Part shown: in pieces, positions 15,563 to 25,355 of the stretch
How positions within the stretch are numbered: position 1 is the stretch's first letter
Layout: the number at the start of each line of letters is the position of its first letter
NCBI GenBank assembly: GCA_019115485.1
Contig: DXDM01000035.1
Location: 1 to 37,684, forward strand
DNA: 37,684 nucleotides
From: Candidatus Barnesiella excrementavium
GTDB lineage: Bacteria > Bacteroidota > Bacteroidia > Bacteroidales > Barnesiellaceae
Direction of reading: 5' to 3'
Notes under the pieces: generated by a model
The model's input: only the letters and a program-made list of their open reading frames with translations
What the model was told of the DNA's origin: nothing
Database searches by the model: none
Translations under genes and position numbers: made by a program

Positions 15563-17521
15563 TTAGTTCGTCTTTTTGGCTTTCATGCTCGACATCGTGA
15601 GGAAAGCAATCAGCAGCAGATACATGACCAGTCCGGCAACTTGCAGCGTAGTTTCACTCAGATTGTGGTGGTATTCAAATTTGGCCAGACTCAACCCAGC
15701 GCTGACTACACCCATCAAGGCACCACCGGCGATGAAGCCCGAAGCGAGCAGGGTACCACGGTCTACACGGGCTTTGTTGAGCGCGGCATCTTTCGAGCGG
15801 CTGCCTACATACCAACTGATGAGACCACCCACAACCAGCGGAGTGTTCAGTTCCAACGGAATGAACATACCCAAAGCAAAAGCCAGAGCCGGTACATTCA
15901 GCCAGGTGAGTACCACGGCCAGAATGGCTCCCACGCCATAGAGCAACCAGGGGGCACCCTGTCCCATCATGAGCGGCTCGATAACGGCAGCCATGGCATT
16001 GGCCTGAGGAGCTACCAGTGCGTTTTCGCCCGAGAAACCGTAAGCCTTGTTCAGTAGCAGAATCACACCGCCCACCGTAGCGGCCGATACGAGGGTACCC
16101 AGGAATTTCCACGTCTCCTGTTTGCGGGGCGTGGTACCAATCCAATAACCGATTTTCAAGTCGGTAATGAAGCCTCCGGCCATCGACAGCGCGGTACAAA
16201 CCACACCGCCAATCACGAGGGCGGCCACCATACCGCTGGTTCCTTTAAGACCCACGGCTACCAGAATAACCGAGGCCAGAATCAGCGTCATCAGTGTCAT
16301 ACCCGAAACGGGGTTCGTACCCACGATGGCAATGGCGTTGGCGGCTACCGTCGTAAAGAGGAAGGCGATACCGGCCACGACCACAAAGGCCACGGTGGCT
16401 TGCAGCAGATTGTTGATGACTCCCAGATAGAAGAAGAGGAAGGTGATAATCAAGGCAAACACGATGGAGATGATGATAAATTTCATCGAGAGGTCGCGTT
16501 GGGTGCGCGGCGTTTTGGCGGCGTCGTTCTCCTTCTTGCCCGAGAACTCTTTCGAGGCCAGACCCAGCGCACCTTTGATGATACCCCATGAGCGGATAAT
16601 ACCGATGACACCGGCCATGGCGATACCGCCGATACCGATATAGCGTCCGTAGTCGGAAAATATTTGTTCGGGAGCCGCTGCGGCCAGTTCGCTACCGGGC
16701 ACGCTGCCCAACAAGGGTATGATGATGAACCACACGAAGAGAGAGCCCGAGCAGATAATGAGGCAGTATTTCAGTCCCACGATATAGCCGAGACCCAGCA
16801 CGGCGGCACCGGTATTGACCTTGAAGACCATCTTGGCGTTATTGGCCAGTTCGGTACCCCAGGGCAGAATGCGGGTGGTGAGTACATCGCTCCACCAGCC
16901 GAAGGTCGAGAGGCAGAAGTCGTAGAGACCGCCCACAAGACCCGCCAAGATAAGCGGTTTGGCCTGGTTACCGGCCTTCTCGCCCGACACGAGTACCTGT
17001 GCCGTGGCCGTTGCTTCGGGGAAGGGGTACTTGCCGTGCATGTCCGATACGAAATATTTGCGGAAGGGTATGAGGAACAGAATGCCCAGGATTCCTCCCA
17101 GCAACGAGCTGAGGAATACCTCCATGAAGTTGACCGTCAGTTCGGGATACTTGGCCTGCAAGATGTACAAGGCCGGCAGGGTGAAGATGGCACCGGCGAC
17201 GATGACACCCGAGCAGGCGCCGATTGACTGGATAATCACGTTTTCGCCCAGTGCGTTTTTGCGTTTGGCGGCACCGGCCAGACCCACAGCGATGATGGCG
17301 ATGGGTATGGCAGCCTCGAATACCTGGCCCACACGCAGTCCCAGATAAGCAGCGGCCGCCGAGAAGATGACCGCCATGATGATACCCCAGGAAACCGACC
17401 AGGCATTAACCTCGGGATAGACTTTGTCGGGCGAAAGGATAGGTTTGTACTCCTCACCCGGTTTCAATTCCCGAAACGCGTTTTCGGGCAAATCGACAGG
17501 TTGTTTTTCGTTTGTTTCCAT
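15563..17521 (-). CDS. OPT-family oligopeptide transporter
   Basis: 652 residues from the ATG at 17521 (METNEKQPVDLPENAF); the longer open frame upstream is rich in unrelated sequence. A polytopic membrane protein with many hydrophobic segments. Typical OPT stretches include SWGIIMAVIFSAAAAYLGLR, GVIVAGAIFTLPALYIL, YPFPEATATAQVLVSGEK, and a C-terminal FIPLELNTPLVVGGLISWYV. OPT proteins import short peptides by proton symport; substrate unknown. Apparently monocistronic, sharing the terminator at 15502-15537. Confidence 0.9.
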   Translation of the reverse strand: METNEKQPVDLPENAFRELKPGEEYKPILSPDKVYPEVNAWSVSWGIIMAVIFSAAAAYLGLRVGQVFEAAIPIAIIAVGLAGAAKRKNALGENVIIQSIGACSGVIVAGAIFTLPALYILQAKYPELTVNFMEVFLSSLLGGILGILFLIPFRKYFVSDMHGKYPFPEATATAQVLVSGEKAGNQAKPLILAGLVGGLYDFCLSTFGWWSDVLTTRILPWGTELANNAKMVFKVNTGAAVLGLGYIVGLKYCLIICSGSLFVWFIIIPLLGSVPGSELAAAAPEQIFSDYGRYIGIGGIAMAGVIGIIRSWGIIKGALGLASKEFSGKKENDAAKTPRTQRDLSMKFIIISIVFALIITFLFFYLGVINNLLQATVAFVVVAGIAFLFTTVAANAIAIVGTNPVSGMTLMTLILASVILVAVGLKGTSGMVAALVIGGVVCTALSMAGGFITDLKIGYWIGTTPRKQETWKFLGTLVSAATVGGVILLLNKAYGFSGENALVAPQANAMAAVIEPLMMGQGAPWLLYGVGAILAVVLTWLNVPALAFALGMFIPLELNTPLVVGGLISWYVGSRSKDAALNKARVDRGTLLASGFIAGGALMGVVSAGLSLAKFEYHHNLSETTLQVAGLVMYLLLIAFLTMSSMKAKKTN

Positions 17522-17670
17522 TCTTATTTTATTTCTGTTTTTGTGTATCGCTTTTTTAAAATCGTGGCAAGTTAGTAAAAAATGAAAACATAGCGGGTAT
17601 CGTTGTGCCTGTTTTTTATGATTTGTGGGTATAAAACGGCTCTTTGTGTGACAAAACGAACAAAAAAATC

Positions 17671-17678
17671 TATATTTG
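17671..17678 (+). promoter_or_regulatory. -7 element before the DUF2461 gene
   Basis: TATATTTG matches TAnnTTTG. A TTTG at 17643-17646 is slightly far (24 bp) for a -33 element. The start at 17734 would follow a leader of about 50 nt. Confidence 0.45.
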
Positions 17679-17733
17679 CCCAACAAATGAGAAAACCGAT
17701 TTCCGGGATTGTCCCGGTGCAACGATACCGATT

Positions 17734-18399
17734 ATGAAAGAGATATTGACCTATTTGTCGCAGTTGAGAGAGAATAATAATCGAGAGTGGTTCCAGGCAC
17801 ACAAAGAGGAGTATGACCGGTTGCGTCCGCTCTTTATAGAGAAGGTACAACAGTTGATTGACCGCATAGCGCGCTTCGACCCTGAAATCGCGGGACTCGA
17901 TGCCAAGTTGTGCCTGTATCGTATCTACCGCGATATCCGTTTCTCACCCGACAAGACACCCTATAAGAGCTACATGTCGGCCTATATTGCCAAAGGGGGG
18001 CGCAAGAGCCTGCGGGCCGGATACTATTTTCATCTCGAACCGGGGGGCAGTATGCTCAGCGGTGGGGTGTGGTGCCCCGAGCCGAAACTGCTGAAAGCCC
18101 TGCGGCAAGCCGTGTATGACAATTACGACGAGTTGCAGGAGATTGTGGGCAACCGTCGGTTTCGGACTCTGTATCACGATTGGGAGGGCGAGACGCTCAA
18201 AATCGTGCCCCGGCCGTTTCCCCGTGACTGTGAGCAGGCCGAGTGGCTCAAACGGAAAGACTATGTGGTAGTAAACCACAAGCCCGACCGTTTCTTTGAA
18301 GAACCCGATTGGGTGGAAAAGACGGCTCGCGAGTTTCAAATCATGAAACCGCTGAACGATTTCTTCAACTACACCATCGACGAGGTGTATGATTTGTAA
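17734..18399 (+). CDS. DUF2461 (TIGR02453) family protein
   Basis: 221 residues from the ATG at 17734; an upstream in-frame start would add a Lys/Thr-rich stretch not expected in the family. Features of TIGR02453/DUF2461: LSQLRENNNREWFQAHKEEYD at the N terminus, LYRIYRDIRFSPDKTPYKSY, and GYYFHLEPGGSMLSGGVW. Widespread in Bacteroidetes and many other bacteria and fungi; no established activity. It is convergent with mutS2, with 21 nt between the stops. Confidence 0.85.
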   Translation: MKEILTYLSQLRENNNREWFQAHKEEYDRLRPLFIEKVQQLIDRIARFDPEIAGLDAKLCLYRIYRDIRFSPDKTPYKSYMSAYIAKGGRKSLRAGYYFHLEPGGSMLSGGVWCPEPKLLKALRQAVYDNYDELQEIVGNRRFRTLYHDWEGETLKIVPRPFPRDCEQAEWLKRKDYVVVNHKPDRFFEEPDWVEKTAREFQIMKPLNDFFNYTIDEVYDL

Positions 18400-18420
18400 T
18401 TGATGTCGGGCTGCATCGCA

Positions 18421-20901
18421 TCAGTTCAACTCGACGACCGTGATGCCGGCACCGCCCAGTTGCACATGTTCGTCTTGGAAATGGGCTACCCCCGGCACGG
18501 TTTTGAGGTATTGTCTGATGACCTGCCGCAGCACGCCGGTGCCTGTGCCATGAAGGATACGCACCCGTGAGCACCCCACCTGTATGGCATCGTCGATAAA
18601 GTAGGTTACTGCCTGCAAAGCCTCGTCGGCCCGCATGCCCCGCACATCGATCTCCTGTTTGAAGTGGAGCTGTTTTTCCCGCATCTCCTCGGTGGTCTGT
18701 TCGCCGATAAAGGTAGCCTTGGCATTCTCTTTTTTGATTTGGCTTTTGCTCACCTTTTCCAGGCGGTCGGACTTGACGGTCGATTTGAGCATACCGAAGG
18801 CGACGGTCACATCGTTGCCGTTGACGGCCAACACTTCGCCTACCGAGCTTTGCCCTTTCAGCCGCACGGCATCGCCGACGACGATGGGAGACGTGGTGGC
18901 TGGCTGCGTTTGATTCTCCTCGGCCTTCTTGCGCTGTTGCTTGCGTTTTTTCCGCTCGGCAATCTGTTTGAGCTTGCGGCTCACCAGGTCGTTGGCATCA
19001 GTCTCGGGCTCTTCGTTCAATCCCGCTTTGAATTGCTCGAACTTTTGACGGGCTGCACGTGTCTTCTCCTTCTCGGCCTGAGCCTCCTTGATTTCGCGTA
19101 TCGTATTTTCGATGCGGGCGTTTGCCTCGGCCAGAATCTGGGCTGCGTCGCCCTTGGCCTGTTTCAGCAACTCCTTGCGCTGTTTTTCCAGAGCCGTCAG
19201 GTCGGCTTCGTAGCGGGCCGTGAGCTCTTCGAGTTTCTTTTCGCGCTGGCGTATGTTCTGGCGTTTACTCTCCCAGTAGCGTTTGTCGCGGACGATATCC
19301 TGCAAATACTTGTCCATGTCGATGTAAGCCGACCCGACCTTTTCGGAGGCTGAGGCAATGACGTCCTCGGGCAAACCGATCTTGCGGGCAATCTCGATGG
19401 CAAACGAGCTGCCCGGGTTGCCGATAGAGAGCTTGAAGAGCGGCTGCATCAGATGGCGGTCGTAGAGCATGGCCCCGTTGATGATGCCGTCGGTATCCTC
19501 GGCAAAGTGTTTCAGATTCTGATAGTGGGTGGTGATGACTCCGTAGGCCCGTTTCTGGTTGAAGCGGTCGAGCAGAGCCTCGGCAATGGCGCCGCCAATT
19601 TGAGGTTCGGTACCTCCGCCAAATTCGTCGATGAGCAGCAGGCTGTTCTCGTTGGCATTCCGCACGAAGAATTTCATGTGGGTCAGGTGCGAACTGTATG
19701 TACTCAGGTCGTCCTCGATCGACTGTTCGTCGCCGATGTCGATAAATATATCCTTAAAAATACCCGTACGCGAATTGTCATGCATGGGCACCAGCAGCCC
19801 GCATTGCAACATGTATTGCAGGAGTCCGGCTGTTTTAAGGCAGACCGACTTTCCACCGGCATTGGGGCCCGAAATGAGCAGAATGCGGTTCTTCTCGTCG
19901 AGGGTCAGGTCGAGGGGGACAACCGTCTTGCCCTGACGCTTCAACGAGAGATAAAGCAGGGGGTGGACCGCATGGAACCACTCGATTTGTCGCTTGTTCT
20001 CAAAGGTGGGCAGTACCCCACCGGTCTCGATGGCAAAAAGCGCTTTGGCTCGAATAAAGTCAATCTCGGCCAAAAATTCGTAGGAGTAGATAATCTCGTC
20101 GATGAAGGGGCGAAGCTCGTCGGTAAAGGCGGTGAGTATGCGCACAATTTCGCGGCGCTCCTCGTTTTCGAGTTCGCGCACCCGGTTGTTGGCCTCGACC
20201 ACCTCGGCCGGTTCGATAAATATGGTCTTTCCACTGGCCGATTCGTCGTGAACAATACCCTTTATTTTGCGCTTGTACGAAGGGGCTACCGGTATCACCA
20301 ACCGGCCGTCGCGCATGGTGGGACTCACCTCCTTGTCGACGAAGCCTTCGCTTTGCGCTGCCCGCAAAATAGCGTTCAGGTTGCGCGATATGCTCGACAG
20401 AGTCGAGGTAATGCTGCTGCGTATGTGGGCCAGTTCGGGTGAGGCATTGTCCCTGATGTGGCCGAACTTGTCGAGAATGGTATCGATTCTTTTGACCAGT
20501 TGGGGAAAGGCCTCGACCTCTTTGGAGAGCTCATAGAGGTAGGGATAGCGAATCTCCTCCTCTTCGCCGGGTCGCAGAAAACGGACAATGGCCTGTATGG
20601 TGTCGAGCGAACGCCGCAGGTCGAACAGTTCGCTCTCTTCCAGAAAGGTCCCTTCGATGCGTACACGCCGAAGCGACGGGCGTACGTCGAAGAAGAAATC
20701 GGCCGGGAAATCATCGGCCATTTCGACGATGTGTACAAACTCCCAGGTACAGTTCAGCTGTTTGCGTATGGCGTCGTAGTCGGTAGAAAATTGCATTCTA
20801 TCGGTATAATCTGTGCCCAGGGAGCCGAGGCACCGCTCCTTGATGAGCGACCTGATTTGGTCGAATCCTATCTTTTGCTCGAAATTTTGCGGATATATCA
20901 C
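18421..20901 (-). CDS. mutS2: Endonuclease MutS2
   Basis: About 826 residues starting from GTG at 20901 (VIYPQNFEQKIGFDQI). Core MutS-like region followed by the ATPase with Walker A GPNAGGKSVCLKT and Walker B LLIDEFGGGTEP, a long charged coiled-coil (KKLEELTARYEADL onward), and a C-terminal Smr domain with DVRGMRADEAL and LHGTGTGVLR. MutS2 suppresses recombination and, in some bacteria, splits collided ribosomes. The frame is open upstream to 21192, but a -7 element (TACATTTG, 20933-20926) places the transcript start about 17 nt before this GTG. Confidence 0.9.
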   Translation of the reverse strand: MIYPQNFEQKIGFDQIRSLIKERCLGSLGTDYTDRMQFSTDYDAIRKQLNCTWEFVHIVEMADDFPADFFFDVRPSLRRVRIEGTFLEESELFDLRRSLDTIQAIVRFLRPGEEEEIRYPYLYELSKEVEAFPQLVKRIDTILDKFGHIRDNASPELAHIRSSITSTLSSISRNLNAILRAAQSEGFVDKEVSPTMRDGRLVIPVAPSYKRKIKGIVHDESASGKTIFIEPAEVVEANNRVRELENEERREIVRILTAFTDELRPFIDEIIYSYEFLAEIDFIRAKALFAIETGGVLPTFENKRQIEWFHAVHPLLYLSLKRQGKTVVPLDLTLDEKNRILLISGPNAGGKSVCLKTAGLLQYMLQCGLLVPMHDNSRTGIFKDIFIDIGDEQSIEDDLSTYSSHLTHMKFFVRNANENSLLLIDEFGGGTEPQIGGAIAEALLDRFNQKRAYGVITTHYQNLKHFAEDTDGIINGAMLYDRHLMQPLFKLSIGNPGSSFAIEIARKIGLPEDVIASASEKVGSAYIDMDKYLQDIVRDKRYWESKRQNIRQREKKLEELTARYEADLTALEKQRKELLKQAKGDAAQILAEANARIENTIREIKEAQAEKEKTRAARQKFEQFKAGLNEEPETDANDLVSRKLKQIAERKKRKQQRKKAEENQTQPATTSPIVVGDAVRLKGQSSVGEVLAVNGNDVTVAFGMLKSTVKSDRLEKVSKSQIKKENAKATFIGEQTTEEMREKQLHFKQEIDVRGMRADEALQAVTYFIDDAIQVGCSRVRILHGTGTGVLRQVIRQYLKTVPGVAHFQDEHVQLGGAGITVVELN

Positions 20902-20925
20902 ACTCTTGGATTTAGAAAATGATTG

Positions 20926-20933
20926 CAAATGTA
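20926..20933 (-). promoter_or_regulatory. -7 element of mutS2
   Basis: TACATTTG read on the minus strand fits TAnnTTTG and supports the GTG start at 20901. A TTG lies 23 bp upstream, slightly beyond the usual spacing. Confidence 0.55.
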
Positions 20934-21021
20934 ATAAAAAGAGCGGTGATAATTGCCAAGTACCATCGAACAAAACAGTCGTGTCGGGTGTAATAGAGGT
21001 ACAAACCAACCCGAAGTATCT

Positions 21022-21390
21022 ATGGAATCTATCAGTAGCGTGTATAAAGAGATAAGACAGATGTTCCGGTCGACGGTACCGCCCTATGTCGCCACCATCA
21101 ACGACGACTATCATTATGAGGTGTGGGCTATCAAAAAGTCCGAAGTCGAGTCGCAGGCTTCGGAAGAGTTGCTGGGCTATGTGGCCAAACACAACGACAG
21201 TGTGACGGTGGGGTTTAACAACAAGCTTGGCGAGGAGGTCAAACGTAGGCTCTTTTCGTCTCTCTTACTGGCCAAGATGAATGGGCATGGCCGCATCTGT
21301 ATCCACCGCATGACTCGGCAGTTACATGCCGACTTGCAGAGCGCCATCGAGAACCTCATGCGCTATTATACCCAGATGAACTGGATTTGA
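21022..21390 (+). CDS. Small conserved-looking protein of unknown function
   Basis: 122 residues from the ATG at 21022 (MESISSVYKEIRQMF); 23 extra codons are open upstream to 20953 but overlap the mutS2 promoter region. A mix of charged and hydrophobic residues with no signal peptide or membrane segment, and no motif I can name. It is divergent from mutS2 and about 100 nt before glnS. Codon use resembles its neighbours, so it is probably a real, native gene. Confidence 0.6.
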   Translation: MESISSVYKEIRQMFRSTVPPYVATINDDYHYEVWAIKKSEVESQASEELLGYVAKHNDSVTVGFNNKLGEEVKRRLFSSLLLAKMNGHGRICIHRMTRQLHADLQSAIENLMRYYTQMNWI

Positions 21391-21460
21391 CCCGGTGTAA
21401 AACCTTTGCATTCTATTCGCTATTTTTTGCCTAATAAAACTGTTTTTGGATATTTATTGT

Positions 21461-21468
21461 TATATTTG
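21461..21468 (+). promoter_or_regulatory. -7 element of glnS
   Basis: TATATTTG, 23 bp before the glnS ATG at 21491. No clear -33 element at the standard spacing. Confidence 0.55.
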
Positions 21469-21490
21469 CGCCCTATAAATAAGCGCATTT

Positions 21491-23197
21491 ATGACACAGA
21501 TTGAAACCAAGAACGAAGGAGAAGACAAGAAGAGTCTCAATTTCATAGAACAGATTGTGGAAGCCGATTTGAAGGCAGGAAAGAATGGCGGCCGGTTGAG
21601 CACCCGTTTCCCGCCCGAACCCAATGGCTATCTGCACATCGGTCATGCCAAAGCTATTTGCATCGACTTCGGAATCGCCGAAAAATTTGGCGGAACGTGT
21701 AACTTGCGTTTCGACGATACCAACCCGGTGAAGGAAGATGTAGAATATGTCGACTCCATCATGGAAGATATTCACTGGCTGGGTTTCGACTGGGGCGACC
21801 GCCTCTATTATGCCTCGGACTATTTCCCCAAACTGTGGGATTTGGCCGTTCGCATGATTAAGGAGGGAAAAGCCTATGTCGACGAACAGTCGTCGGAGGA
21901 GATTGCCCGCCAGAAGGGTACTCCCACGCAACCGGGTATCGAGAGCCCTTATCGCAACCGTAGTGTCGAAGAGAATCTCGACCTGTTTGAGCGTATGAAC
22001 AAAGGCGAATTTGAAGAGGGTCGCTTCGTGCTGCGAGCCAAAATCGACATGGCTTCGCCCAACATGCATTTCAGAGACCCCATCATGTATCGTATCATCA
22101 AGCACCCGCACCATCGCACTGGTACGAAATGGAACGTATATCCCATGTACGACTTTGCCCATGGACAGTCCGACTATTTCGAAGGGGTAACTCACTCGAT
22201 TTGTACGTTGGAGTTCGAAGTGCACCGTCCCCTGTATGAGTATTTCGTGAAAGAGTTGGCCGACGACAGCTATTGCCCGCGGCAAATCGAGTTCAACCGC
22301 TTGAACCTGACCTACACCGTAATGAGCAAACGCAAGTTGCTGCAACTGGTGAAGGAGGGTTTGGTAGCCGGTTGGGACGATCCCCGTATGCCGACCATCT
22401 GCGGATTACGCCGTCGTGGATACACTCCCGAGTCAATCAAAAATTTCATTCAGAAAATCGGTTATACCAAGTACGACGGTATCATCAGTGTATCGCTGCT
22501 CGAACACAGTATCCGCGAGGATCTGAACAAGACCGCTACCCGTGTATCGGCCGTGCTCAATCCCGTGAAACTGATTATCACCAACTATCCCGAGGGCAAG
22601 GTAGAGTATCTCGATATCGAGAACAACCCCGAAGACCCCGCAGCCGGAACACACCAGATACCCTTCACCCGCGAGTTGTATATCGAGCGTGATGACTTCA
22701 TGGAGAACCCGCCGAAGAAATTCTTCCGGTTGGCTCCCGACCAGGAGGTGCGCCTTAAAGCGGCCTACATCATCAAATGTACCGGCGTAAAGAAAGATGC
22801 CGATGGCAACATCGAAGAGATTTATTGCGAATACGATCCCGAAACCCGCAGCGGTATGCCGGGCAGCATGCGCAAGGTGAAAGGCACGTTGCACTGGGTA
22901 TCGGCCGAATACAGCAAAACGGCCGAGGTGCGCCTCTACGACCGACTCTTCAATGTGGAGAATCCTTCGGAAGAGAAAGATGTCGATTTCAGAGAGTTGT
23001 TGAACCCCGACTCGTTGAAGGTCATCAACGACTGTCGCATCGAACCCTATCTGGCCGAGAATGCCAAACCGGGCGATCGCTTCCAGTTCCAGCGTACGGG
23101 ATATTTCTGTGTCGACCCCGATTCGACCGACGGTCACCTGGTCTTCAACCGCACCGTGTCGTTGAAGGATAGCTGGGAAAAACTGAAATCGAAATAA
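21491..23197 (+). CDS. glnS: Glutaminyl-tRNA synthetase
   Basis: 568 residues, class I aminoacyl-tRNA synthetase. HIGH signature in [10 protein letters not shown] (His49-His52), the acceptor-binding segment [10 protein letters not shown], and the KMSKS-equivalent [11 protein letters not shown] near residue 278, followed by the beta-barrel anticodon domain. Residues typical of GlnRS rather than GluRS (long N terminus, [12 protein letters not shown]) are present. It charges tRNA-Gln directly in the cytoplasm. Monocistronic: own -7 element and a strong terminator. Confidence 0.96.
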   Translation: MTQIETKNEGEDKKSLNFIEQIVEADLKAGKNGGRLSTRFPPEPNGYLHIGHAKAICIDFGIAEKFGGTCNLRFDDTNPVKEDVEYVDSIMEDIHWLGFDWGDRLYYASDYFPKLWDLAVRMIKEGKAYVDEQSSEEIARQKGTPTQPGIESPYRNRSVEENLDLFERMNKGEFEEGRFVLRAKIDMASPNMHFRDPIMYRIIKHPHHRTGTKWNVYPMYDFAHGQSDYFEGVTHSICTLEFEVHRPLYEYFVKELADDSYCPRQIEFNRLNLTYTVMSKRKLLQLVKEGLVAGWDDPRMPTICGLRRRGYTPESIKNFIQKIGYTKYDGIISVSLLEHSIREDLNKTATRVSAVLNPVKLIITNYPEGKVEYLDIENNPEDPAAGTHQIPFTRELYIERDDFMENPPKKFFRLAPDQEVRLKAAYIIKCTGVKKDADGNIEEIYCEYDPETRSGMPGSMRKVKGTLHWVSAEYSKTAEVRLYDRLFNVENPSEEKDVDFRELLNPDSLKVINDCRIEPYLAENAKPGDRFQFQRTGYFCVDPDSTDGHLVFNRTVSLKDSWEKLKSK

Positions 23198-23219
23198 GAG
23201 AAATCATAGCATTTTCCAT

Positions 23220-23263
23220 ACTGTCGGATTCCTTGATGCGTGAGAGGAATCCGGCAGTTTTTA
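23220..23263 (+). terminator. Intrinsic terminator of glnS
   Basis: Stem ACTGTCGGATTCC (23220-23232) with GGAATCCGGCAGT (23246-23258), one G-T wobble, then a run of T's. Confidence 0.88.
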
Positions 23264-23283
23264 TCTGAATCCCAAAAGAAAGA

Positions 23284-24717
23284 ATGTCTGCCAAGAAATC
23301 CAACGAACTCGTAGAACGGTATGAACAGATGCTGTCGGGGACGGGCAGTTGCTATTTCGACTCCGACGAAATCGGTGAAATTGCCGAATATTATGAATCG
23401 AAAGGGCAGTTGCCCAATGCGCTGCATGCCACCGAATTTGGGTTGAGCATGCACCCCGACGACGTGGACCTGCGCTTGAAACAGGCCCGCTATCTGCTCT
23501 ATCTCGACCGGGCCGACGAAGCTCGGAAGATTATGGCGGAGTTGGCCGATTACGGTTCCGATGCCACGCTTGTGCGGGCCGAGCTCCAATTTCTCGACGG
23601 TCATGTAAAGCGGGCTCACGCCTTGCTGCTTTCGCTACTCGACAGCGATGACCTGAGCGAGGATATCTGTTTCGAAGCCCTCGATATTTATGCCGACTAC
23701 GATTGTTTCGAGGGGTTGATCGAGTTTGTGCAAAAGGCCGAAACGGTGCTGCCCGACAGCCGTGAACTGTTGCGCGAGATGGCGGCTATCTGTGAAGACC
23801 GGTCGGAGTACGACCGGGCAATTGTCATCTACAACAAACTGATTGACAAGGATCCCTATTCGGTGACCGACTGGTTTTCGCTGGCCAAGGTCGAGGCGCT
23901 GTTGAAACATTACGACAAAGCCATCGAGGCTTGCGATTTCGCATTGGCTGTCAAGGAAGATGACGAAGCGGTCATTTCGTTCAAGGGATATTGCTATTAC
24001 GACTCCGGCCAATACGACAAAGCCATCGAGCAGTTCAAGGAGTATGCTACGGTGACCAAAGACAAGTCGGTGGCCTATGAACTGATTGGCGAGAGCTACA
24101 TCAAACAGGAGGACTATAACAATGCCTTGACCTATTTCCATAAGGCTCTCGAAGCCGACCCGGGCAATTCAAACATCTGTTATCAACTGGCTACCTGCTA
24201 CTACGATTTGGGAAAGGTGCGTGAGGCGATTGTCTGTTTGCAGGATACAATCAGTCTCGACGAACGGGACGACGAGGCTCACTCGTTTTTGGGCGAAATC
24301 TTTTTGCAGATAGGTGACTATGAAAAGGCTTACCGGCATCTGTCGCGTTCGCTGGCCCTGAATGCCGACGACCGGGAGACGCTGCGGTTGAAAGGTGTGG
24401 CCTGCCTGCATCTGAGCAACTATGAAGAGGCGATAGAGGCTTTCGAAAAGGTGCTGAAAGAGGATATGTACGACTTGCAAACCCGCTTCAATCTGGTGGT
24501 GGCTTATGCCCGAAACGGGAATGAAGGCGAGGCCGAACACCAGGTCGAAATGATTGACAAAATGGCACACACTTTCGATCTGAGCGAATTACCGTCCGAG
24601 GAACAGAAGCAGTGGAAAAACGTGCAGACGGCCATTCAGTCGCTCAAAGATTTTCTGCTGGGGAATATATACCCCAATCACGACCAACCCGAAGGGAATA
24701 AAGAACCCCTTTCATAG
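23284..24717 (+). CDS. Tetratricopeptide-repeat protein
   Basis: 477 residues without signal peptide or membrane segment, so probably cytoplasmic. From about residue 170 to 410 it is a run of TPR units with the usual W/L-G-Y-A-P spacing, for example YDRAIVIYNKLIDKDPYS, YDKAIEQFKEYATVTKD, YNNALTYFHKALEADPGN and YEEAIEAFEKVLKEDMYD. The N-terminal part is also helical and may be degenerate TPRs. It is likely a scaffold or adaptor; partner unknown. Its stop overlaps the stop of the convergent MBL gene. Confidence 0.85.
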   Translation: MSAKKSNELVERYEQMLSGTGSCYFDSDEIGEIAEYYESKGQLPNALHATEFGLSMHPDDVDLRLKQARYLLYLDRADEARKIMAELADYGSDATLVRAELQFLDGHVKRAHALLLSLLDSDDLSEDICFEALDIYADYDCFEGLIEFVQKAETVLPDSRELLREMAAICEDRSEYDRAIVIYNKLIDKDPYSVTDWFSLAKVEALLKHYDKAIEACDFALAVKEDDEAVISFKGYCYYDSGQYDKAIEQFKEYATVTKDKSVAYELIGESYIKQEDYNNALTYFHKALEADPGNSNICYQLATCYYDLGKVREAIVCLQDTISLDERDDEAHSFLGEIFLQIGDYEKAYRHLSRSLALNADDRETLRLKGVACLHLSNYEEAIEAFEKVLKEDMYDLQTRFNLVVAYARNGNEGEAEHQVEMIDKMAHTFDLSELPSEEQKQWKNVQTAIQSLKDFLLGNIYPNHDQPEGNKEPLS

Positions 24718-24726
24718 GAAGGGGTT
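24704..24726. terminator. Hairpin over the convergent stop codons of the TPR and MBL genes
   Basis: AACCCCTT (24704-24711) and AAGGGGTT (24719-24726) form an 8-bp stem with a 7-nt loop that includes both stop codons. There is no long T run, so terminator strength is uncertain. Confidence 0.5.
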
Positions 24727-25350
24727 ATCGGTGCGTTCGAGACCTATTTCGGTATCGGGTCCATGCCCGGGATAGACTACGGTTTCGGGGGGAAGTGTCA
24801 ACAGGTTTTTCCGTATCGATTCGATTAACTGGCGATGGTTTCCACCGGGGAAATCGGTGCGTCCGATACTCATCTGAAAGAGGGCGTCGCCCGAGAGTAC
24901 AAAACCCGATTCGGGTGCGTAAAAGGCCAGGCTTCCCGGCGAGTGTCCCGGCACGGCGATGGCTTGCATCTCTTCCTTCCCGAGGGTGAAGGTGGTGCCG
25001 TGACCGATGTATTGCCCAATAGGTTCTATCTCTCCTTTGAAAGGAATCCCGAATGCCTGACATTGCTGGGGCATATAGGGTAACAGAAATTCGTCGTCTT
25101 GCGAAGCCATCAGTTTTACGCCATATTGCCGAGCCACGAAAGCATTGCCGAAACAGTGGTCGAAATGCAGATGCGTTGCAAGCAGATATTTTACGACCAG
25201 CTGATTGTCGTCGATGAAGTGGGCCAATGTCTCTTCCTCCTTGGGGTAATAACACCCGGCATCGACAACAGCACACTCCCGGCTGTCGGGGTCCCACAGC
25301 ACATAGCAGTTGACGGGGAGCATATTGAAATGGAAACGGGTTATTTTCAT
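24712..25350 (-). CDS. MBL-fold hydrolase, glyoxalase II-like
   Basis: 212 residues. Zinc-binding motif THLHFDHCFGN, later His in VPGHSPGSLAFY, Asp in VLSGDALF and His in VYPGHGPDTEIG: the layout of the hydroxyacylglutathione hydrolase-like subgroup (YcbL type). Thioester substrates are typical, but the actual one is unknown. Third gene of a minus-strand operon behind the DUF3298 lipoprotein and rsmG (5-nt gap to rsmG). Confidence 0.85.
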   Translation of the reverse strand: MKITRFHFNMLPVNCYVLWDPDSRECAVVDAGCYYPKEEETLAHFIDDNQLVVKYLLATHLHFDHCFGNAFVARQYGVKLMASQDDEFLLPYMPQQCQAFGIPFKGEIEPIGQYIGHGTTFTLGKEEMQAIAVPGHSPGSLAFYAPESGFVLSGDALFQMSIGRTDFPGGNHRQLIESIRKNLLTLPPETVVYPGHGPDTEIGLERTDNPFL

Positions 25351-25355
25351 CGCAC

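Noticed and set aside
18421..21192. A longer MutS2 start at 21192.
   Set aside because: The extra N terminus has no MutS2 similarity, crosses the promoter region, and overlaps the divergent gene at 21022.
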